Positions 1 to 10,907 of a DNA stretch of 64,000 nt are shown piece after piece. The stretch's first letter is position 1. Every line of letters begins with the position of its first letter. The notes below the pieces were generated by a model. That model searched no databases. It was not told where the DNA came from and saw only the letters and a program-made list of their open reading frames with translations. This stretch comes from Locusta migratoria (lineage: Eukaryota > Arthropoda > Insecta > Orthoptera > Acrididae), in contig CM048744.1 in NCBI GenBank assembly GCA_026315105.1, positions 367,681,159 through 367,745,158 of the forward strand. Direction: 5' to 3'. The position numbers were made by a program, and so were the translations under genes.

Positions 1-18
1 AGGATACAACCTACTCAC

Positions 19-208
19 CTCTTCAATAATGTTCAACATAAGATGTTTATATTTCTCTTTGTTATCTGGATCTTCAAGCATTTTTTTGCGCAGCAGCTCA
101 ATTATGTTGTAAAATGTTATCTTCCACATATGTTGTTCCACATTTTCAGTCTGGCAGAACTTTATGTCTGTTTCCAGCAATGTTTTCAAGCTCTTTTGCA
201 GAAAATGC
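19..208 (-). CDS. SMG6: SMG6 exon, EST1 14-3-3-like domain core
   Basis: This is a 190-bp exon with acceptor CTTTTTAAAG and donor GAAGAG|GTGAGT. It enters in phase 2 (AG|G, Arg) and leaves in phase 0, so it breaks the run of symmetric exons upstream. It encodes 63 residues, including LLETDIKFCQTENVEQHMWK and ITFYNIIELLRKKMLEDPDN. Human SMG6 has LDIEFSDNQNVDQILWKNAF and YQVIEKFRQ at this place, a clear position-by-position match. The domain continues before base 1. Confidence 0.95.
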
Positions 209-1036
209 CTTTAAAAAGAATAATGATAATTTTCAAACTGACAAATGTGGCAAAATTACTTTATAGAAATATATAATGACAGTGAAAAAATTTTCTCGGG
301 TTTATAGCCTCGTTGTAGTTTAAAATCCACAAGCTATCTGCCAAGTTCTCTTTGCCAATTGTCTAATGGTCGAATACACAGAGACTTTAAATAACATGAC
401 ATGGCTATAAGCCTGTGAAAATTTTATCAGTACATAGTGCTGTGAAATCATTAACAAGTCATCATTTAACATTTTTACCAAAAATTTCTCGACCAATTTA
501 CTTTATATTTTTACGTAAAACTCTAGTGAACTTTTAGGCAGACATATAATAAATATTTTAATGTGTTTAATAATAAAAAAATAAAAATAAAAAAAATATT
601 AAAAATGTATGAAATACATGAACGGGGCAATATTCCAATCAAATATTTGACTGATTTAATCCAAAATTTTTGATGGTACACTACCAAACATTCAGACAAA
701 CATAGCCTGAATACATTTTTTCAAACAATAATGTAAAGTGTTTTTTTAAGATAGTAAATGCTGCACTTTACTGTAATATGAAAATGTGTAGTTTTATTTT
801 GTTTCTCACAGGCAGTTTTGCTACAAATATCAGTGCATCAAAACAATTAAATCGTTTAAGAGATACCATAAATTTAAGTGCAGAGAACAATGATACTTTT
901 CAAGCAGATTGTGGATGGCTTACTGTAACAATTGTTCGTGTTGATTCTTTGAATAACATTGGAGGACTTGAGAGTAGTCCAAACATTATTACATATAGGA
1001 CTTTTCAGATTGGTGAAGTTTATACAAAAGACATTG

Positions 1037-1041
1037 GATGA

Positions 1042-1078
<37 letters not shown>
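1037..1078. repeat. (ATT)n microsatellite
   Basis: About 13 units of an ATT/TAT trinucleotide repeat follow GATGAT in AT-rich intron sequence. Confidence 0.95.
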
Positions 1079-1919
1079 GTAAAATGTTTTTTATTGTAAG
1101 GTCTCTCAGATAGGCGTAAGGTTGATGAGGATAAGAGTGTATATGTTTGGATTTAAGTTTCTGGTGTTTGTCAAACTTTTAAGTTTTAATGTAGATTGTA
1201 TTACAATAAATAAAATATGACCATGAAAATAAAACTACATTAGTGATCTTGCCTAAAGTTGAGATGCAATTCTTGGTACTGTAGCTTTCAGGTGTACCCA
1301 TGGATGCTCTGTTTGAGGCATCTCTGTGAGCCACAGCACATTATGCAACATCTGTGTCACAAGATGTTTAGAGAGCAATATGGTGGTGTCAATATATAAT
1401 TGTATAACAGAGGAAATATAACTCAGACACACTTGTCGAGACAGAAAGACAAAGCCTAATACTAGTTAGCTTGAAGAGTTATAATGCCCAGGAATATGTA
1501 AGAGTCAGTAAGGTGAAAACAAGATGGATGGGAAAAAATTGTTCATTATTTCAAAAACCATGACCATAACTGAATTTATTTGTCTCATTGTGAGGTATGA
1601 CGTTCAATACTTTCATGGAAAAAATGTTTGCAAAATCTGCAAAACTGTGATTGTACTGAATTGTGCACTACCTCATCTCAGGCTAAACACCAGACACATT
1701 TATCTTTTTACAGAGCTCTAAAAATATGGAAATTGCATGGGGATATATTGGGATTGCTGGTACTCATACTATGTATAATAGCTTCACAACACAACCCCTG
1801 GTTGAAAAAAGATCATTCTGTTTCAGGACAATGTGTACCACATGTTACAATGACTGCTTTGACTATGTTACAGAAGCTTTGTTGAAAAGCACTCACATAT
1901 GCCCATACAGTTCACAAAG

Positions 1920-1972
<53 letters not shown>

Positions 1973-2004
1973 CCCCCCCTTGTGTGTGTGTGTGTGTGTG
2001 TGTG
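1920..2004. repeat. Compound (TC)n-(C)n-(GT)n microsatellite
   Basis: A run of TC units with one interruption passes into a C-run and then a GT run. Open frames on both strands here are repeat artefacts (poly Ser-Leu, Arg-Glu, Cys-Val). Confidence 0.95.
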
Positions 2005-3289
2005 TTTTCCACATTTTAACAACGCGAAGGAGATTAATGGCAACTGATTTGCTTTAGATGAAAATTTCCACAGCCGGGTATAATCACTGTTCCATAGACA
2101 AACACATACATTTATCCACAAAAACTTTGCCATAAGGTATTATACTGGAATAAATGTACTAACAATTATAGTGATTATTTTTTAAAATTATAAATAGCTT
2201 TTTCTATTTGTCTTGTTTTCATTTGAATGCCTCTTAAAAATAGAAATACATAAAAGTAAAATGTATCACTTCCTTCTTCGGTGAGGGAATATGAAGAGGT
2301 CGGAAGAGTATTTTCCAAAACCAGTGTGAGTAAGCAAGGTGGTCTCATTTCTGACAAACTGAGAATGGTTTCATCTTAACCTGAATTTTAAATCTTACTC
2401 CTCCCCTCTGCCTACAACTGCCCCTGCTTCTCCTCATCTTTCTGCTCCTTTTCTTCCAACACCACTACAATAATTCTCTTTTCTAAGTGAAGAAGGGACA
2501 CGTTACAAAATGTTCTAGAGCTACAATATATTAACATTTTTTTATTATTTTTCTCTCCTATAAATAATGCTGGGAGTATTCTTTTTGAAGGTATGCACTA
2601 ACTAGCTCCTCTGTCTCCCTGGTATTTTAAACCTTCAAGTCAATATGCCCAGTTGCTACTGTTCCCAGGTACTCAAGACTCAATTACATGCGTCTTTGAT
2701 CCATCCATCAGGTGCTCATTTTATTTAAATGTCAAATTTACCCAGTCCTCTCTTGTTTCCATATCTTAGCAAATTAAAAAAGTGCAAGCATGTAAGTATC
2801 AGAGAACTTTATGCCTCCAAGCCAGCTATAACAAACAAAAAATCTCATTTCAATATCCGGAACCACTTATGAAGTATGAATATTGTTATGACTGATTGAT
2901 TGCTAAGCATAAGGACATTACTGGATGTCTCTCTCACACTGAATATAAAGACCAATATCTCAAAATTGAAATGAGATTTGGTACTGCACTACATTTTTAA
3001 TAAAATGTCCATATTTAGTTTACATTTCATGTCTGTAATTTGTGAGTATAAGTCATCCAAATGTGAGTATAAGTCAACGCAATGCTTTATACCACTTCAT
3101 TTTCTTTTAAAAAAATTGGCAACAGTTACTTTACATCAAAAACTTCAAGCCCACAGACATTTCAGCATTGTCCACAGGTTGTAGTGTCAGCCCCACAACC
3201 AAGTTATCTCATGGTGAACTGGTCAAAGACCCTGTCTTTCTCAACCAATCCATACAATGCAAATATTCCTTCGTCACTACTCCCTCCAA

Positions 3290-3968
3290 CTAAGGCAAAC
3301 TCATTTCCAACACTGAACCCTGCCTCTTCTGATTCACACCACCCACCAGCTACAATCCTTTCTCTTTCCCACATAATCACTACCTAGTGACTTTCTAGGA
3401 ATTCCTCACCTCCAATCTGACCTCACCATTCTTCTCCAAGTTCTATTCTGAAAACAACAACCTTTCAACAGAAGAAAGGACAGCTTTACACAACCTCAAA
3501 ACAGATACCAACCTAATCATCCTCCCTGCAGACAAAGGTTCTACGGCTGATATGATGAACTGCTGTGACTGTAAGGCAGAAATCCGCAAATTGTGTGATC
3601 AATCCACCTACAAGTTGTGCAAGGATAACCTCCATTCCAATGGTCCTACATGACCTACAATAGCTGCTAAAATTCTACCATTCCCAGGACCTCTTCCCCA
3701 AGTCCATCACCCTCTTCACTCCAAATACACACCATACACTCAACTGCTACTTGCCCACAAAAAAAATAATGTTAGCTGCCCAATTGTGGCTGGTTATTGT
3801 ACCCCCACTGAAAGAATTTTGGCTCTCATTGACCAACACCTCCAATTAAATGTCCAGAAACTAATATCCTATATCAAAGATACGAACCACTCCCCTACCC
3901 CTTTACGTCCTGGATCATTCCTTGTTGCTGTTGATGCCACTTCTGTATACACCAATATTCCTTCTTCT
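3290..3968 (+). mobile_element. Penelope-like element fragment (copy D), reverse transcriptase part
   Basis: Decayed coding sequence reads LSTEERTALHNLKTDTN, LPADKGST, PTERILALIDQHLQLN and VAVDATSVYTNIP in plus-strand order, with frameshifts and stops. These are the fingers and first catalytic-Asp segments of Penelope-like (PLE) reverse transcriptases, which are known for the DKGs..V and D-x-S-L-F/Y-T-N-I-P motifs. It is a more diverged relative of the copies at 7.9-12.7 kb. The element stops abruptly after the TNIP motif, where a LINE in the opposite orientation begins. Confidence 0.75.
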
Positions 3969-6001
3969 CCCAAATTTGCCCTGGTACCAGCAAATAAAAT
4001 GCATTCTGTTAAAATATGTTGTATTGACAGTTGTGTCCTACCTCTGTCACACTCTGGCGGTTCTTCACTTCATAAAAGAAAACCACGTGTCAGCAGGCAA
4101 ATACCAATTCGAAGACGAGAGACGACGACTTCCTCAGCTCGTCGAGGGCGTGCGCCATGGGTGGCCTGAGGATTTCACCGTGCGTAGTTTATTATCTGTC
4201 ACATCCAACCACTGATCCTCTAACATAGCCATGGTTGTTCGTGTCACAAAGGAGGTGACGGATTTCAGCGGGACGGAGCAGCGTACGGTAGGGGGGAGAG
4301 AACAAGCCTCTTTAGTTGCTGCATTGGCCAGTTCATTTCAGTGTATCCTTATGTGCCCAGGAACCCAACAGAAGATTATCTCCTTGTCGTGTCGTTGCAG
4401 TGCAAGGAGAGCGTCCTGTTTGTCTTGCACCGACCGATCTGCAGGATACATTTGGTCAACAGCGGGAACAGCACTGTGGGAGTCTGAGCAGATCAGGAAC
4501 TTCATACCTTGATGCCTTTCAATCTGTTCTAGTGCCCTCAGGATAGCAAACAGTTCCGCATAGTAAACGGAAAATTGTTTGGGAGCCCTATCCGAAGGAC
4601 AGAGTCAGTTAATACAACGGCGCAGCCGAGATGATCTCCCTGCTTGAGTCCATCTGTATAGACATAATAAAATCTGCATGTTGTTTTAAAATCTCCAAAA
4701 ATCTACTTTTATAAAAACCGTTCGAGGTGCAAGGCTTCTTAAAATCAGTCAGATCTAAAAATCAATGTAGGCCTATGAAGGAGCGAAGGATAACCTCTAC
4801 TCCACCCCTGGCGCTGAACCTTAATACCCTGCACCTGCAGCAACTCAAGGCTGTCCTCTGCTCGAATTCCAAACAGTCTTGTGACCTGTGGGCGGTTATG
4901 GAACAAACATTGGTTGGGCTGCTGTGCAACAATGAGAAAAAGTAACGTGTGCGAAATTGACAGAGCTCTGTACGCCAGGCATGCCACGAGCAGAAGACGG
5001 CGAATAGAGAGTGGGGGCTCACCAACTTCTGCACATAGGCTAAGAACTGGACTTGTGCGATACGCACCAGTTGCCAGCCTGATACCTTTGGGGTGTACTG
5101 CATCCAGTATTTTCAGGTACGAAGGTCTGGCCGATCCATAGACCTGGCAGCCACATTCCAGTCTGGGCCGCACGAAAGCTTTATAGAACTGCAGCAGACG
5201 TGCCCTGTCAGCACCCCAAGACATTTTAGAATAGTTAGAGCCTTGAGGCATTGCAGTTCGACCTCTTCAGGGGTGGCAACCACGTTAGCCTCTCGTCAAA
5301 AGTGAGGCCAAGATATTTCACCTTGTCCTGAAAGGTGAGAACTGAGTCTCCTAGTTTTAAAACAGGTGTATTAAAAAGGGAACAGGAGAGATTAAAATCC
5401 ACACAGGCAGTTTTCTCCAAGGAAAACTTGAAACCAGTGGTGTTACACCATTCCTCCAACCGCTTGATCATGAAATGCAATTGACGAGCTGCCGTTGCAA
5501 TGAAGGAGGATGCACAGAAGATAGATAAGTCATCCACAAACAAGAAACACTGTACAGGCGGTTGTATGGTGAATGTAATACCGTCGATGGCTATGGCGAA
5601 TGCCGTTATGCTTAAAACACTCCCTTGCAAGACACCATTTTCTTATTTAAAACGGTCAGACAAGGCACTCCCAACCTTTTATCTAAAATACCTGTCAGAG
5701 AGGAAAGATCGGATAAAAGTGGGCAAATGTACACGAAAACCCCATTCGTAAAGCTGCTGTACAACAAGGCGTCGCCAGGTAGTATCATATGCTTTTCAAG
5801 GAAGTTATCGTTAGAGCCCCATGTCTGCTCCAGAGCTGCCACACCACCTTGTGCCCTATCACCTGTTAGGACAGGTGTATCAGTCCATTTGAAGCGTATC
5901 TCTTGAAGGGAGACACAGAAAGGCCTATCTGTCACAAGAAACTGGAGTTCCTCCAAACAAGTCCTGAATCCTGCCAAATTCCACTGCAGTATGGGAGCCA
6001 T
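3969..6001 (-). pseudogene. I-LINE ORF2: truncated endonuclease, reverse transcriptase, RNase H
   Basis: ATG 6001 starts MAPILQWNLAGF, the N-terminal Asn motif of APE-type LINE endonucleases. After about 100 residues the frame passes into reverse transcriptase around GVLQGSVLS, so the rest of the endonuclease and the RT fingers are deleted. The catalytic FVDDLSIFC motif (about 5535) and YLGLTFDERLTW are kept. RT thumb sequence such as CGCQVYGSARPSYLKILDAV follows near 5170. RNase H (ICSDSHSA, WVPGHI) lies at about 4300-4480, and a degenerate C-terminal region follows. There are several stops and frameshifts. Confidence 0.82.
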
Positions 6002-6002
6002 T

Positions 6003-7439
6003 TCACCTGTGTGGGTCTATCTTTTCTCTACCCTTGTACCGGGATGGTGAGGCAGTCTTGGAGCGCTGCATAGCAGATGGGCTGCTTGGTTCCGGTGATG
6101 ACTCATTGAGGTCCATAATAATATCCTCCTCATCAGTTAACGCTGGCGTTATGACGACCGATGACGCTCCTGAATGAGTGGCAAGCGATCATGGAGATAC
6201 TTTCCTCGGCATCTTCTTTTGAGAAGATGAGGAGGAAAGGGGACTTGGGAAGCACTCTGCTTTGATGGAATATTCTTCGTTTGAGAGGCACTTCGCTGAT
6301 GAGGTGCCTTCTTAATGATTTTCTGCGGTTCCTTGTCAAGCACAACTTCTGTAGCAACAGAGTCCACACGTTCTGCAAAAGCGGTACCTGTAGCTTTTTC
6401 GGCCGTATTTGGCGGGGCAAGAGGCAGGGGAGCTTCAGCTGCCTGACATGTGCACTGGCATGTGCAAGTATTGGTGCTGACACTGACAGCCTCACTCTGT
6501 GTCGAGGCCTCTACTGTGTTGATGGTTTTCTGTAAAGCAGCAGTGAATGAGGTGGGAAATACATGTAGCTGCATGGCCTTAAATATCTTCTTGGCCTCCG
6601 CACAGGAAATGCTCCTGGTCGTCTTTATCTTTTGTATTTTCTTTTCCTCAAGATATACCTGGCAGTATCGACTCCAAACAGGGTGTTCCCCAGAACAATT
6701 GACACATTTGTCAGGTGGCATACAAGCAGTGCCCTCATGTGCCGCCTTTCCACATTTGCCACAAGTGGCCTCCCCCTACAGCCGAGCATGGTGTGGCCAA
6801 AGCGCTGGCATTTAAAACAGCACATGGGGTCAGGTACGTAGGGACGGACCTTCAACTGCAAAAAACCTGCCTTCACATGCTCAGGGAGTTTATCAGTATT
6901 AAAAGTGAAGATGAAGCTCTCAGATCCATCCATCCTTTTCTTAATATTCTGGACGTCCACTATGCCTACCATTGCCCATTCTGCCTTGAGTTCTTCAAAT
7001 GGAATGTCCATCAGGTCTCTACAGAAAACTACATCCTTACAGTTGTTCAGGGTACTGTGTAGTTCGGCTTCAATTTCGAATTCACACAGATACTTTGCTT
7101 TCTGCAGATTTTCCACCTGTCGGGAAGTTGATGTTTCGACCAACAAGGTACCGTTCCGCAATCTTTTTTAACATATTTTAAAGTGCCCTAAAGACCTTCT
7201 AAACCATTATTGATATAAAAGGGCGAAATCTTCTCAAAAGAACCTTCTTTCCGTTTACTGATAATAAACATATTATGGCTAGCAGCCTGTGTTCTGTTAC
7301 TATGGACAAAACTCTTTTTACTACTGAACTGGTCTGGGGGACTAGCCACCCGCGACGTCTTTTTTGACTGTGTGTTGGTACCTCCCAGTGGTACACCCAT
7401 CCCACTGGAAGGTTCGAGGGACAAATTAGGATTATTCAT
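6003..7439 (-). pseudogene. I-LINE ORF1 (gag-like, CCHC zinc knuckles), frameshifted
   Basis: The reading opens at ATG 7439 (MNNPNLSLEPSSG). It shifts frame near 7175 into a domain ending CCFKCQRFGHTMLGCRG (zinc knuckle), and shifts again near 6775 to CGKCGKAAHEGTAC and CVNCSGEHPVWSRYC, giving three knuckle-type units. Gag-like ORF1 proteins bind element RNA. The end of the last frame is REKIDPHR followed by TGA at 6005-6003, one base before the ORF2 ATG at 6001. The frame breaks show it is not functional. Confidence 0.8.
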
Positions 7440-7616
7440 CTCACTCCCAGGAGTAGCTAGAGAAGTACGTGTCCACCTAGACAGAGCCCTGCGTGCCTAG
7501 GTAAGCCTTATACAACTGAGGTGTGGCAGTATCCCCAGAGGTTGTTTGATAGCGACTGTTCCGCCTCAACAGCCAAGCATCCCATTAGCACGTAGCACAC
7601 CTTGAAATTGAGTGTT

Positions 7617-7641
7617 TTATTTATTTATTTATTTATTTACT
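7617..7641. repeat. (TTTA)n microsatellite
   Basis: About six TTTA units lie in the 5' leader of the I-type LINE. Confidence 0.85.
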
Positions 7642-7856
7642 TTATATATATAGAGTTAATTCCTTCCTCACGACCCAGGCGGTCAAGCCAAGATCCCCAT
7701 TCCCCGGAACACAACGCGCCACACAGTGGTCGCTCAAGCGTGCGCAGAGCTTACAGTGTCTAGAGGACTAGCGGCGCTTACCAGTCCCCAGCTCAGGACA
7801 ATGGGTTCGCCAAGCCTGTACTCAGCAAATTAATGCTGAGCCCCTGAGGGGTTGAG

Positions 7857-8442
7857 GTTTTGATGGACTGTGGATAGTGTGCCCTCTCCTTTAGTGCAGA
7901 TTATGAAGATATCATCAATAAATCTGAATCAGATGAGGGGGTTTGGGATTCTGGGTATTGAGGAAGGATTCCTCTAGATGGCCCACAAACAGGTTGGCAT
8001 AAAAAGGTGCCATATGGGTGCCAATGGCTGTGCTGCGAAATTGTTTATAGGTGGTGCCTTCAAAGAAGAAGTAATTGTGGGTGAGGATGTAGCTGGTCAA
8101 CGTAACAAGGAAGGGGGTTTCAGGTTTGGAGTCAGTAGGGCAATGTGAAAGGTAGTGTTCACAGCAACAAGGCCACAAACATTGGGAATATTGGTGAAGA
8201 GGGAGGCGGCATCAACAGTGCCGAGCATGGTTCCGGGTGGTAAAGGAACAGGAACTTTGGAGAGGCGGTGGAGGAAATTGTTGGTGTCTTTTATATATGA
8301 AGGTAAGTTCTAGGTAATAGTTGAATGTGTTGGTCTACGAGGGCAGAGATTCTCTCAGTGGGGGAGACCATAACCGACCACCATGGAACGCTTGTAGAAG
8401 GTGGGAGTATGGGCTATAGGATGGGTAGGAGAGGGGGAGAGG

Positions 8443-8489
<47 letters not shown>

Positions 8490-8898
8490 ACTCTGGGGAA
8501 ATGTTCTTGGACAGGCCTAAGGATCTGAGGAGGAAATGGAGATCCTGTTGGATTTTTGGGATGTGATCATTGTAGCAGGGTATGTATGTGGAAGAATCTA
8601 ATAGTTGACAGAGACCCTCTGCCACATAGTTCTTGGTGTCTAAAACCACAGAGGTGGAGCCTTTGCCAGCAGAAGGATCATAAGGTCGGGACTGGTTTTT
8701 AGGTGCTGAGTTGCACTTCTTTCTGCGGGAGTTAGGTTGGTATAAACCTTGAGATATTTGGTGAATGATGGTGAGGCCACATTGGAAGTTAGGAAAATCT
8801 GAAAAGTTAAAAGGTGATGATTAGGAGGTAGTAGGGGTGGTTCTAGACTGGATGGAACAGTGAACTGTGTCAAGCAGAGTTCAATATTGGTATTGGGT
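7857..8898 (-). mobile_element. Penelope-like element, copy A (RT region), minus strand
   Basis: The minus strand reads TPAERSATQHLKTSP, then a (CT)n run, then a fragmented RT with FEGTTYKQFRSTAIGTHMAP, YANLFVGHLEESFL and IDDIFII. Both catalytic Asp of the IDD motif are present, but a TGA stop and frameshifts break the frame. It aligns by eye with copy C from about 10477 to 11485. It is joined head to head with copy B at 8898-8905 and abuts the I-type LINE leader at 7856. Confidence 0.82.
8440..8488. repeat. (GA)n microsatellite inside Penelope copy A
   Basis: A long GA run on the plus strand (CT on the coding strand) interrupts the Penelope reading frame. It would encode a Ser-Leu repeat. 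The equivalent run is in copy C at about 10870. Confidence 0.95.
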
Positions 8899-8904
8899 TG
8901 CGTG

Positions 8905-9308
8905 ATGTGGCTCACTTCAATGACTGCTACCCAGCCTGTGCCATATGGATCATTCCCATTAACACCAACTTATCTGAATTGCGCAGATGGGAACTCTCCC
9001 TACAATATATCCTACGCTCCTGCAATCGCCCAAGCCTAAACCTTCGCTAGTATCTGCCCCCTCCACTCTTCTCTACCTTCCTTTCCCTACACACAGTCCA
9101 GCTTATGTACGTCTCCCTTTCCATCACATACTCCAGTTCTTTCCTATCTGCCAGACAGCAATGAAGTATTGCTCCATCCCCCCTGGCATCCTTCCCTCCT
9201 TTCCTGCTTCCCTCTCTATGCCTTTTCCTCACACCCATTACTGATTGCTCTTGCCTTGGCCATGCTGTATGTTGCACCAAAGACGGCAGTTGGGTTTGTT
9301 TGTTTGTT

Positions 9309-9364
<56 letters not shown>

Positions 9365-9527
9365 CTGGCAGATGAAGGCTCAACAGCTGAAATCTATGTT
9401 TTTTTATTTTTGTTTTTCTGCTATGCGTACCTTTCTGCGGCTCATCGGGTGTCTCTGTGAGTAGCAGCCTATCCTGTTCGAAATATTGTTGAACCCTTCA
9501 CGGTATTTCCATTGTTTGATTTTGCCT
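8905..9527 (+). mobile_element. Penelope-like element, copy B (3' part)
   Basis: The plus strand matches the 3' part of copy C from its 12169 position onward (GGCTCACTTC, then an LSLQYILRS-coding stretch). It ends with the family's terminal CCATTGTTTGATTTT. A (GTTT)n-(GT)n run lies near its end. It has no RT, and its upstream side is joined to inverted copy A. Copy C follows immediately in the same orientation. Confidence 0.75.
9296..9360. repeat. (GTTT)n-(GT)n microsatellite
   Basis: Four GTTT units pass into a GT run of about 22 units inside the Penelope 3' region. Open frames here are Cys-Val artefacts. Confidence 0.95.
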
Positions 9528-10867
9528 AATGGCCATTCTTCTATTCCACAACCCAGTGCCGATTTCCTTTGTTACTATTCTCTAACTCATTTCTTTACTC
9601 ATTGCCAGTCATTTTTTTTCTTTCCTGTGATTTAATACCATAAAACGCATACACGCTGACATCCGAGTGTCATACTCATCTACAATCCCATCACCTCTCA
9701 ACAAATACCTAGGCCTACACTACCATTCCGATTGTCAGTACTGCATTTCATTTCCAAATTTCCTCACACCCACATATTTCACTATACAACTAGTTCTGTT
9801 AAGCCTCACTTCTTAGTTTTTATCCGTTTAATCCTGATTGTCATTCCCCCGACGTATTTTTACGCAATTTTTGCACACACTTGAATGCAATTCATGCTTT
9901 CTTGGCCATTTAATACATTCCAAAGAAATTTCCACACATTCCTGTTGGTTTTTTCAAGACTTCCAAGATTTTTGCAGTTTTTGCATGTTATTCACGTATC
10001 TCCACACCAACGTAGACACTTATTCAAGGTCCTCTATCCAACACTGATACCCTAGCCCTCCAAGTACTAGAGCTGCATTCACTACGCCACATCAAAAAAA
10101 CTTTCTAACCTATTCATCTATTACTCCCGCGTTGGTCTATCATTATCCACTACCTCAACAAGAACCCCCAAAAATACCTCACAACCTCTCGTAGCCAACA
10201 AACCCTGCTTAGCAGACCTTTGACATTTACCACCCCTCAGAAACTCACCACCACACCACTACACACAATCCACAAACTAAACAGACCAGACACACAGTCA
10301 TGAACCTCTCCTCCAAAGGCCACACTCCCATAGAAATGTCAGTCCTTTCCAAATGCCTTACCTTTTGCCCCACTCCCAAATTCAACCATGCCGGAACTGT
10401 TAACGATCTTCTATCCTCCTCCCGGACCTTACAATAGAAACATCATTTTGCCACTGTTCAAACACCTCCCAATACCAATACTGAATGCTGCCTGACACAG
10501 TTCACTCCACCATCCAGTCTAGAACCACCCCTACTGCCTCCAAATCATACCCTTTTAACTCTTCATCCTAACTTCCAACCTGGTTTCATCATCATTCCCC
10601 AAATCTCTCAAGGTGGATACCAACCTCACCCCTGCAGAAAGAAGTGCAACCCACCACCTAAAAACCAGTCCCGACCTTATGATCCTTCTGCTAGCAAAGG
10701 CTCCACCTCTGTGGTTTCAGACCGCAAGAACTATGTGGCAGAGGGTCTCTGTCAACTGTCAGATTCTTCCACATACACAACCTGCCACAATGATCCCAGC
10801 CCAAAAATCCAACAGGGTCTCCAATCCCTCCTCAGATCCTTAGCCCCATCCCAGGACCTGTCCCCAG

Positions 10868-10907
<40 letters not shown>

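Larger units (their letters stand above)
209..3289. other. SMG6 intron, AT-rich, mostly unassigned
   Basis: This 3 kb stretch is AT-rich intron sequence. An 87-codon open frame at 778-1041 (+) resembles no family I know and has no splice context. Apart from the microsatellites listed separately I see no conserved coding, RNA gene or mobile-element signature. A short polypyrimidine, gene-like composition appears from about 3180, where Penelope-like sequence may begin. Confidence 0.5.
3969..7856 (-). mobile_element. I-clade LINE with ORF1, deleted ORF2 and 5' UTR
   Basis: This is a minus-strand non-LTR retrotransposon. In order it has a 5' leader (7856-7440), a gag-like ORF1, an APE endonuclease start, a reverse transcriptase, an RNase H and a C-terminal region that runs to the junction near 3969. 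RNase H after the reverse transcriptase places it in the I group. ORF1 carries at least two frameshifts and ORF2 is missing most of the endonuclease and the first part of the reverse transcriptase. No 3' UTR or tail is seen, so the 3' end is lost at the junction with the Penelope fragment. Confidence 0.85.

Noticed and set aside
778..1041. 87-codon plus-strand open frame starting MKMCSFILFL, resembling a signal peptide start
   Set aside because: It lies in an AT-rich intron, ends in a microsatellite, has no splice or promoter context on the plus strand, and matches no family I recognise.
1912..2133. Arg/Glu-rich and Ser/Leu-rich open frames on both strands
   Set aside because: They are produced by the TC/GT microsatellite.
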